A stretch of 9,868 nucleotides of DNA, taken from Pseudomonadota bacterium. Its GTDB lineage: Bacteria > Desulfobacterota > Anaeroferrophillalia > Anaeroferrophillales > Tharpellaceae. Position 1 is the first letter of the stretch. Every line of letters starts with the position of its first letter. Both the position numbers and the translations under genes were made by a program. The stretch spans positions 1-9,868 of the forward strand of contig DAOWHJ010000157.1 in NCBI GenBank assembly GCA_030641485.1. The letters run 5' to 3'. Below, one piece after another: positions 1 to 5,374 of this stretch. The notes beneath the pieces were generated by a model. It worked only from the letters and a program-made list of their open reading frames with translations. It was not told the origin of the DNA and made no database searches.

Positions 1-1
1 C

Positions 2-541
2 CATCATGATGTCTTCAACATCCTGCTCCAGGTCTTGGATGAGGGCCACCTAACCGACTCTCATGGCCGGGTCGTCGATTTCAAAAATACCGTCATTATT
101 ATGACCTCAAATATCGGCAGCCACCATATTCTCGAAAACCTCCAGGAAGAAGAGTCAGGAAACAGTTTCAAAGCAATGCGAAAGCTGGTCATGGGTGCTC
201 TTAAAACCCAATTTCGACCAGAGTTTCTCAACCGTGTCGATAACATAATCGTTTTCCATACCCTTAAACTCAGCGACCTTGAAAAAATTGTTACAATTCA
301 ACTTGCTCATCTGGAGAAACGCTTGGCCGAAAAAGAGATTAAACTGCAACTTGAGCCCGCCGCCATAAGTTTCATCGCCGCAGCCAACTACGATCCCGTC
401 TACGGTGCCCGTCCGCTTAAACGCGCCCTGAAAAACTATCTTGAAACCCCCCTGGCCTATGAAATTTTGGGAGATAAGGTCAAAGATGGAGATCTTGTTA
501 AGGTCGGAGTTGAGGGAGACAAACTCAGGTTCACGACTTAA
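2..541 (+). CDS. clpB: ATP-dependent disaggregase ClpB, C-terminal part (5' truncated by window edge)
   Basis: This is the last 179 residues of ClpB (full proteins are about 860), the cytoplasmic hexameric AAA+ disaggregase that works with DnaK to pull proteins out of aggregates. The reading frame is open from base 2. The start of the fragment (DVFNILLQVLDEGHLTDSHG) is the second AAA+ module just after Walker B. It is followed by the sensor-1 segment IIMTSNIGS, the arginine-finger region FRPEFLNRVD, and the sensor-2 motif YGARPLKRAL in the C-terminal small domain. The protein ends normally with a short beta-rich tail (GVEGDKLRFTT) and a TAA at 539-541, so the 3' end is intact. The first ATP-binding module, the coiled-coil M domain and the start lie outside the window. 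It converges on the minus-strand usp gene across a shared terminator. ClpC-type relatives are less likely because the tail matches ClpB spacing. Confidence 0.95.
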   Translation, partial: HHDVFNILLQVLDEGHLTDSHGRVVDFKNTVIIMTSNIGSHHILENLQEEESGNSFKAMRKLVMGALKTQFRPEFLNRVDNIIVFHTLKLSDLEKIVTIQLAHLEKRLAEKEIKLQLEPAAISFIAAANYDPVYGARPLKRALKNYLETPLAYEILGDKVKDGDLVKVGVEGDKLRFTT

Positions 542-572
542 CAGGTAAAGTATGCCCCCCTAACCAACCCCT

Positions 573-619
573 AACCCAAAAAGAGGCCAGATCACAATGA
601 TCTGGCCTCTTTTTGGGTT
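573..619. terminator. bidirectional intrinsic terminator between clpB and usp
   Basis: Bases 573-594 are a perfect 22-base reverse complement of 598-619, leaving a 3-base loop (CAA). The stem contains a GC-rich core (GAGGCCAGATCA) flanked by A5 on the left and T5 on the right, so a U-run is made in either direction. It lies 31 bases after the clpB stop and 26 bases after the end of the minus-strand usp gene. It therefore serves both convergent genes. Confidence 0.9.
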
Positions 620-645
620 TAACTTCAGGTAGTTTCAGTCACATA

Positions 646-1074
646 TCAACGCAATAAAAATACCGGCAGATGGCATTCTTGAACAACTTTATTGGCAACT
701 GAGCCAAACATCATATTTGATAATTTACCGGAGCCATTAGGTGAGATCACCACAAAATCCACCCCCTCACTCGCAGCCACGCGACAGATCACCTCAGCGG
801 GATTGCCTCGTTCAACTCGAGTAAAGGCAGGAATTCCGGCATTTTCCAGCTCGGCTCGATGTTTCTCTACAATCTTCTCGCAATGTGCAATCGACTGAGC
901 CGTGATCGCCTCTAACTGGGCTTGTTGAAACCCGTGATACTCGAGTTGAGACATCGGTACAACAATCAGCAGGTTCACTTTCATAGAGATCTGATCTTTC
1001 ATCTTTATGAGATATTCCAAAGCTCGATGTGCTGCCGTTGAATCATCAACCGGAACTAATATTCGTACTGACAT
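646..1074 (-). CDS. universal stress protein (UspA family), next to the TRAP operon
   Basis: A single-domain cytoplasmic protein of 142 residues, the usual UspA length. The N-terminus RILVPVDDS gives the first beta strand with the conserved Asp10 that contacts adenine in ATP-binding members. The C-terminal nucleotide loop reads S111-P-N-G114-SGKLSNMMF-G124-S125, which fits the G-2x-G-9x-G-S/T pattern except that the first Gly is Ser. ATP binding is thus likely but not certain. The end (VVQECHLPVFLLR) is the typical last strand used for dimerisation. The ATG at 1074 has GGAGAG 7 bases upstream. The gene follows dctM by 174 bases on the same strand. The same order occurs in teaABCD of Halomonas, where the Usp protein TeaD modulates the TRAP transporter, so a transporter-linked role is a reasonable inference. 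A separate candidate promoter lies at 1149-1177. Confidence 0.93.
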   Translation of the reverse strand: MSVRILVPVDDSTAAHRALEYLIKMKDQISMKVNLLIVVPMSQLEYHGFQQAQLEAITAQSIAHCEKIVEKHRAELENAGIPAFTRVERGNPAEVICRVAASEGVDFVVISPNGSGKLSNMMFGSVANKVVQECHLPVFLLR

Positions 1075-1093
1075 AATAACTCTCCAATTCTAA

Positions 1094-1138
1094 TGCGGGA
1101 ACAAATCCCGCAACCCAAAAGGACCTTTTCGGCCCGCA
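1094..1138 (-). promoter_or_regulatory. structured leader upstream of usp, with competing hairpins
   Basis: Read on the minus strand, this stretch can form GGGCC-GAAAA-GGTCC (1135-1121, one G.U pair) followed by UUUU (1120-1117), a weak terminator-like hairpin. It can also form TGCGGGA-TTTGT-TCCCGCA (1112-1094), a 7-bp stem just ahead of the usp Shine-Dalgarno. A second TGCGGG at 1138-1133 could pair with the same CCCGCA instead, which would break the first hairpin. The stems are seen in the sequence; any attenuation or dctM-end termination function is inference. Confidence 0.4.
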
Positions 1139-1148
1139 AATAAGGACT

Positions 1149-1177
1149 CTTATCAGAACATTTTCTTGTTTTTTCAA
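1149..1177 (-). promoter_or_regulatory. candidate sigma-70 promoter for usp
   Basis: On the minus strand, TTGAAA (1177-1172, 5 of 6 to the -35 consensus) is followed after exactly 17 bases by GATAAG (1154-1149, 4 of 6 to TATAAT). Transcription would start near 1142, giving a leader of about 68 bases that covers the hairpins at 1094-1138. If real, usp can be made independently of the dctPQM transcript. Confidence 0.35.
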
Positions 1178-1248
1178 ACAGAAAACAACCTGTAAGGTAC
1201 TAATAAACAGATCTAAAGCATTATTCACATTGACACAAAACCTATCGA

Positions 1249-2538
1249 CTACAAGCCGTAGAACAATCTCGGCAAGCAGAGCACCAAATCCGGCCAATAG
1301 GTCAGAATCAATAATATTGCAATCTGAATTGCCAAAAATGGCATTACCGCTTTAGTTACATAGATCAGCCCGCGATTAACCAGCGCCCCGGAGATATAGA
1401 GACTTACCCCCAAGGGTGGAGTACAGTAACCAATACCCAGATTAACAGTCATCAACAGACCAAAATGGAGTGAATTGATACCGTATTCTGGTAAAATCGG
1501 CAGCAGTATCGGTGCCAGAATCAAGGTTGCGGAAATGATGTCCATAAACATTCCGACAATCAAAAGCATCACATTCACAATCAAGAGAAAGGCCCAGGCC
1601 GAGTCCACCTGACTGATAACTGCATCAGCTATCATTGCCGGAATCTGCTCTAAGGTAAGATAGCGGCCAAAAGCAGTCGCACCGGCAACAATGATCAAAA
1701 GGGTTGCCGAGGTCACAGCCGAGGAAACCACCACATCCTTAACCTTGTTAAACTTCATATCTTTGTGAATTAGCAACTCAACAACAAAGGCATAAACACA
1801 AGATACAACCGCGGCCTCGTTGGCCGTGAAAACTCCTGAGAAGATCCCGCCAAAGATGATAACCGGCAACATTAAAGCCCAGAAACCCTCTTTCAATACA
1901 GCTTTTAACTCTTGAAAAGATGGTGCAGGTGCCCGTTTAAAGTTACGGTTACGACAATAAAAATACGAGTAGATTGACATCGCGACAATAATCATAAGGC
2001 CGGGCACAAAGCCAGTCATGAAAAGTGCCGCCAGCGAATCGTTACTGACCATTGAATAAAGAATCATTGAGATACTGGGCGGAATAATAACCCCTAAAAT
2101 GGGGGCAGTGGTCATAATCCCGACACTAAATTTCTCATCGTACTGATTTTCCATCAAGGCCGGGATCATAAAACCACCGATCGCAACCACTGTCGCTACG
2201 GTCGAACCGGAGATTGCCCCAAACATTCCACAAGCAAGCACCCCGGCCATTGCCAAACCTCCGGGGAAAAACCCGACAACCGCATTGGCAACCTTGATAA
2301 GTTTGTCAACAATTGAGCCGGATGTCATGATATTACCACAGAGGATAAAGAAGAGTACCACCACTAGGGCGAAGTTATCCATACTGCGGAACAGAGTTTG
2401 GGCCAGCATCAAGATCGGCATATCTGTAAAATAGACGAAACCTAAGATACTGGTAAAAAAGAGCGACATAAAGACCGGAACGGTCGCCCCGAGACAACCC
2501 AACAGACAAAGTATAATGATGATGTATGAACTATCCAT
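1249..2538 (-). CDS. dctM: TRAP transporter large membrane subunit DctM
   Basis: A 429-residue, highly hydrophobic inner-membrane protein, the normal DctM length. It forms the ion-coupled translocation channel of a tripartite ATP-independent periplasmic transporter. Family hallmarks are visible. There is an early hydrophobic pair of segments, then the GGLAMAGVLACGMFGAISGS block at about residues 93-112. VATVVAIGGFMIPALM and the APILGVIIPPSISMILY helix-breaking segment (about 145-161) follow. A second, repeat-like LGIGYCTPPLGVSLYI stretch lies near the C-terminus. The tail PRLFYGL is also typical. The ATG at 2538 shares one base with the dctQ stop (TAATG), and AAGGTG lies 8 bases upstream, so translation is probably coupled to dctQ. 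The substrate cannot be read from this subunit. Confidence 0.96.
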   Translation of the reverse strand: MDSSYIIIILCLLGCLGATVPVFMSLFFTSILGFVYFTDMPILMLAQTLFRSMDNFALVVVLFFILCGNIMTSGSIVDKLIKVANAVVGFFPGGLAMAGVLACGMFGAISGSTVATVVAIGGFMIPALMENQYDEKFSVGIMTTAPILGVIIPPSISMILYSMVSNDSLAALFMTGFVPGLMIIVAMSIYSYFYCRNRNFKRAPAPSFQELKAVLKEGFWALMLPVIIFGGIFSGVFTANEAAVVSCVYAFVVELLIHKDMKFNKVKDVVVSSAVTSATLLIIVAGATAFGRYLTLEQIPAMIADAVISQVDSAWAFLLIVNVMLLIVGMFMDIISATLILAPILLPILPEYGINSLHFGLLMTVNLGIGYCTPPLGVSLYISGALVNRGLIYVTKAVMPFLAIQIAILLILTYWPDLVLCLPRLFYGL

Positions 2539-3032
2539 TATTCATTCACCTTCTTCCCGGTGAAATCTTCCCAAATCGCCATCACGGTTCTGACCAACAT
2601 CATCCCCCCCATCAGTGGGAGAATTGCATAAAGTATCACCAACGGAATCCCTATAATAATCGTCTTCTGGTTGGTTTCATATTGCAACATCGCCATTTGC
2701 CCGCCAAGGATACACATTAAGATACTGTACCCCAACGTGCAGACATGACTGAAATAATCGAGCGGCTTTTTAAGAAATGGAACAATTTGTGGCAAAGCGT
2801 CAATCCTGATCATTGAACGATTCTTTAATGCCGCAGAACAACCAATAAACGTAGTATAAATTATAATTTCACGAATTAACTCTTCCGACCAGGCCAGAGA
2901 GTAATGGATGGTATATCGTAACACGACATTCACAAAGAGTGAAATGAGGCCAACCATCACGGCAATAAAGATGGTCCACTCTTCAAAAAATGAAAAGGCC
3001 TTGTCTATAGCCTTAAAACTTTTAGCGATCAT
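2538..3032 (-). CDS. dctQ: TRAP transporter small membrane subunit DctQ
   Basis: A 164-residue membrane protein with four predicted transmembrane stretches (about residues 19-39, 52-66, 87-108 and 127-147), as expected for DctQ, which pairs with DctM and helps dock the loaded binding protein. The family signature LAWSEELIREIIIY (47-60) and the following NRSMIRIDAL are present. I chose the ATG at 3032 because AGGA lies 8 bases upstream. A TTG at 3071 would add 13 residues, but it has no Shine-Dalgarno and sits right against the U-tract of the hairpin at 3081-3114. The gene lies downstream of dctP and overlaps dctM by one base. QM expression is probably lower than dctP because of that hairpin. 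Confidence 0.93.
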   Translation of the reverse strand: MIAKSFKAIDKAFSFFEEWTIFIAVMVGLISLFVNVVLRYTIHYSLAWSEELIREIIIYTTFIGCSAALKNRSMIRIDALPQIVPFLKKPLDYFSHVCTLGYSILMCILGGQMAMLQYETNQKTIIIGIPLVILYAILPLMGGMMLVRTVMAIWEDFTGKKVNE

Positions 3033-3080
3033 AAAAACAATCCTAAATGAGACAACGTAAATTCCGAACAATCTTTTGAA

Positions 3081-3114
3081 AGAAAAAAGAGCCGGAGATT
3101 TTCGCCCCCGGCTC
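3081..3114 (-). terminator. hairpin plus U-tract between dctP and dctQ (partial terminator)
   Basis: On the minus strand GAGCCGG (3114-3108) pairs with CCGGCTC (3095-3089) over a 12-base loop, followed directly by TTTTTTCT (3088-3081). This is the form of an intrinsic terminator. Because dctQM lack another obvious promoter, it most likely terminates only part of the transcripts, giving more binding protein than membrane subunits. It could also act as a 3' stabiliser of dctP mRNA. Confidence 0.7.
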
Positions 3115-3133
3115 CTGCTGTAAACCTTACAAT

Positions 3134-4195
3134 TTAGTAGTCAAGTACACGTTTATAACCCATGAGATCTTGAACTTTCTTGAGATAGTCGGCGCCAATC
3201 TCACCAGACCACTCTTTGTGAACCGAGTCCCCTTTAACTCGAAGAGTTTCCATCTCGTTTGCCGGAAGCTCATAAAACTGAATACCATTAGCTTTAGCCT
3301 TGGCAATCTGGTCAGCTTCCTGTTTACGAGTCAAAACTCGAGTTTTAGCACACTCTTCATTAATAACACTGATAAGCACTTTCTGCAGGTCAGCTGGCAG
3401 AGAATTATAAAATTTCTCATTTACCAAGAAGATGAAAAGCCCCTGAGCGTAGTTAACTGTAGTGAAGTTCTTACAAACTTCAAATTTCTTGGTAATATTA
3501 CAAACCATCGGAGTATGATCAAGGCCAGTGATAACCTTCTGCTTCAAGGAGATCGAAACATCGGGCCAAGGCATTACTACAGGATGAAGGTTCCACGATT
3601 TATAGAGTGAACGTTGGACTGCAGCTTCAGCGATGCGAAATTTAACATCTTTAGCATCCGCTAAGGATTTGACCGGGTCAACGGTAGCCCAACCATAGTT
3701 ACCATAACCCGTGATATCAACACCCAGGATCCCCTGATGTTTCATACCGTCAAGAAATTGCTGCCACAAAGGACTGGCGATGTACTTATCCAACTTATCA
3801 AAAGAGTTAATCAGGAAGGGCAGGTTAATGATACCCATGCTCGGAGCCAGGTTGGTAACCGCAACTGAGGAGCAGAGCATACCCTGAACGGTATTGGTTT
3901 TCAACATATTGAGAACTTCAACTTCACCACCGAGCTGATGCAAAGGGTAGTACTTAAGCGCAATCTGACCATTACTCTTCTCCCACAAGCTGTTACGCAC
4001 CCGGTAACCGGCAGCAACCCCTTCAATAACAGGATGAGAGATGTTAGAAACCTTCATGGTGTATTTGGCCCCCGACGTATCAACAGTCGATTTCCATTTC
4101 GCCAGAGGACTCTTCTTTTTGGCCATTACTGCAGATGAGCAAGCCATCATGACAACCAACACAAGTACCAGAACACGCAAACACTTTCTCTTCAT
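3134..4195 (-). CDS. dctP: TRAP transporter periplasmic solute-binding protein DctP
   Basis: A 353-residue binding protein that captures the substrate in the periplasm and delivers it to DctQM. Residues 1-25 form a signal peptide: KRK, a hydrophobic core LVLVLVVMM, and an AVMA cleavage site before KKK. A weak lipobox-like MMAC ending at Cys19 makes a lipoprotein possible but less likely. The mature part follows the DctP fold, with GQIALKYYPLHQLGGEVEVL (76-95), then DVKFRIAEA with Arg187, which aligns with the conserved arginine that salt-bridges the substrate carboxylate in most family members. A conserved C-terminal helical tail follows. An organic acid is therefore the likely cargo, but its identity cannot be read here. 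The ATG at 4195 is preceded by AGGGG at 8 bases. The gene starts the operon, with a sigma-54 promoter match 50 bases upstream. Confidence 0.95.
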   Translation of the reverse strand: MKRKCLRVLVLVLVVMMACSSAVMAKKKSPLAKWKSTVDTSGAKYTMKVSNISHPVIEGVAAGYRVRNSLWEKSNGQIALKYYPLHQLGGEVEVLNMLKTNTVQGMLCSSVAVTNLAPSMGIINLPFLINSFDKLDKYIASPLWQQFLDGMKHQGILGVDITGYGNYGWATVDPVKSLADAKDVKFRIAEAAVQRSLYKSWNLHPVVMPWPDVSISLKQKVITGLDHTPMVCNITKKFEVCKNFTTVNYAQGLFIFLVNEKFYNSLPADLQKVLISVINEECAKTRVLTRKQEADQIAKAKANGIQFYELPANEMETLRVKGDSVHKEWSGEIGADYLKKVQDLMGYKRVLDY

Positions 4196-4244
4196 TTGTA
4201 GACCCCTTTTTACGTTTGATATGGATAGTTAGCAGACAATCATA

Positions 4245-4259
4245 GCAAACAACTTGCCA
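4245..4259 (-). promoter_or_regulatory. sigma-54 (-24/-12) promoter of dctPQM
   Basis: The minus strand reads TGGCAAG-TTGT-TTGC from 4259 to 4245, against the consensus TGGCACG-N4-TTGC. It is 10 of 11 over the defined positions, with the invariant GG and GC exactly 10 bases apart. Transcription would start near 4233, about 38 bases ahead of the dctP ATG. Sigma-54 promoters need an AAA+ activator, and one with an intact GAFTGA loop is encoded at 7663-9054. Confidence 0.75.
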
Positions 4260-4558
4260 TGCGTCAAAAATTGATGGATTCGCAGAAAACTTTACGCTGG
4301 CGACACCTCATTTCTTAAGCCTCTACTAGCCACCTTAAAATTATACAAAAAAACTTATTTTCAAAACGAGTTTTTATCTTCCAGCGATAACTCCCTTGTA
4401 AAGCAAAAAAAATGATAACTGTCAAGGACATTATATAACGCTTTTATACAACATGAGTAAACCCACTAGGTTGAACCTCGCTTTTAATTTACCGGAGTTT
4501 ACATACCTAGCGACACATTTTCTACTTCCAAGACCACAACTTACAGAGCAACTATTTA

Positions 4559-4589
4559 ACTTGCTTTTCACTCCACCTGCAAGTATTAT
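4559..4589 (+). promoter_or_regulatory. candidate sigma-70 promoter with overlapping inverted repeat, for the DUF4390-ntrYX operon
   Basis: TTGCTT (4561-4566) and TATTAT (4584-4589) are separated by 17 bases, giving matches of 3 of 6 and 5 of 6 to the sigma-70 elements and a start near 4596. An inverted repeat ACTTGC (4559-4564) and GCAAGT (4579-4584), with arms 20 bases centre to centre, covers the -35 and touches the -10. A dimeric repressor or autoregulator could bind there. Promoter and operator are both inferred. Confidence 0.35.
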
Positions 4590-4682
4590 AACCGATGATC
4601 TACAACCAAACTCTTAATCCGTAGAGAGCGTACGAGCTACCAACTAATTCCACACATAAATTTAGTCGGAAACATCTGACGG

Positions 4683-5372
4683 ATGAACAAAAAACAAAAA
4701 ACATCGCCAACATCTAAATGTTGGACGAAGCTTAAAAGGCTCACTATCATAAGCCTAATCCTCGGCCTTTCATCACTTGCCTCACCACTACCACTCAGCA
4801 AATTACATGCCGCTGACAAAAAACAAATAGAGTTTGCAGTCGACCACCCACCCTACCTTGAGGACTTTATCATTAGTTCTGAGGGCGATAAAGTCAGCCT
4901 CTCATTAGCAGTTGCCAACCCCTTTGATAAGGAGATAAAATCTTTACTTCTAAACGGTGTCTCACAAAAAATATCGCTGAACGTAAAGGTTTCCGTGAAC
5001 AGTTTTAACCTCTATCTGGTCAAATTCAACCGGACACTTAGTAGCAACACTTACACCCACAACATAGATTACGACAACCTGAAAAAATTATTCACTGTAG
5101 CAACCACATCAAACAGCAAACCAATTGAAACAACATCGTACAGAAAAGCTGTTGAAATTGCAGCTGAGTTCCAGGAGATCACCCTACTTCACAAAAACCA
5201 GATCGAACCCAACCGCCACTACCAGGTTGAAACCCAAACTGAGATCAGAGAGGTAAGCCTCCCTTTCCATCTGGAGTACCTCTTTTTCTTTCTCTCGGCT
5301 TGGGACCGTAAAAGCAACAGTTACACTATCGACATTCCAGATCAACTATTAAACGAAACCCTAAAGAGATAA
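4683..5372 (+). CDS. DUF4390-like exported protein upstream of ntrY
   Basis: A 229-residue protein with a basic N-terminus, a hydrophobic stretch at about 20-34 (LTIISLILGLSSLA) and a likely signal-peptidase site near LHAA (41-44). It should act outside the inner membrane, or be anchored to it. The rest looks beta-rich: VSLSLAVANPFDKEIKSLLL (71-90, a 'differently long N-terminal strand then amphipathic helix' pattern), paired strands at 96-118, and a C-terminal FFFLSAWDRKS segment. This layout resembles the DUF4390 family, which is often encoded just before NtrY-type kinases; its function is unknown. The ATG at 4683 is the first possible start because a TGA lies in frame at 4677, and no good Shine-Dalgarno is visible. 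Its stop is 2 bases from the next start, implying translational coupling and a shared role with the kinase. The family call is from memory of pattern and context. Confidence 0.7.
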   Translation: MNKKQKTSPTSKCWTKLKRLTIISLILGLSSLASPLPLSKLHAADKKQIEFAVDHPPYLEDFIISSEGDKVSLSLAVANPFDKEIKSLLLNGVSQKISLNVKVSVNSFNLYLVKFNRTLSSNTYTHNIDYDNLKKLFTVATTSNSKPIETTSYRKAVEIAAEFQEITLLHKNQIEPNRHYQVETQTEIREVSLPFHLEYLFFFLSAWDRKSNSYTIDIPDQLLNETLKR

Positions 5373-5374
5373 CC

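Larger units (their letters stand above)
4196..4682. other. divergent intergenic control region, no gene seen
   Basis: These 487 AT-rich bases separate dctP (minus) from the DUF4390-like gene (plus). I see no convincing ORF, RNA gene or repeat array in them. The region holds a sigma-54 promoter for dctP (4245-4259), a candidate sigma-70 promoter for the plus-strand operon (4561-4589) overlapped by an inverted repeat (4559-4584), and two short dyads, TGTC-N3-GACA (4420-4430) and AGGTT-N-AACCT (4468-4478). The dyads lie roughly 190 and 240 bases upstream of the predicted dctP start site. Confidence 0.6.

Noticed and set aside
1046..1297. 83-codon minus-strand frame between usp and dctM
   Set aside because: It overlaps the ends of both genes, its translation shows no family features, and the spacer it covers is better explained as promoter and leader.
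4264..4277. IHF-like site (ATCAATTTTTGA on the minus strand) near the sigma-54 promoter
   Set aside because: Two mismatches to the core consensus, and it lies too close to the -24 element for the usual bending position.
4340..4345. TATAAT on the minus strand, possible sigma-70 promoter for dctP
   Set aside because: The nearest -35-like TTGAAA is only 13 bases away and no better partner is at 16-18 bases; the sigma-54 match closer to dctP is far stronger.
4300..4516. GCGACAC repeated at 4300-4306 and 4510-4516
   Set aside because: Only 7 bases, two copies, no shared flanks; expected by chance.
4637..4819. 60-codon minus-strand frame in the divergent region
   Set aside because: It overlaps the signal-peptide part of the plus-strand exported protein, and its Ser/Arg/Phe-rich translation looks like antisense shadow.
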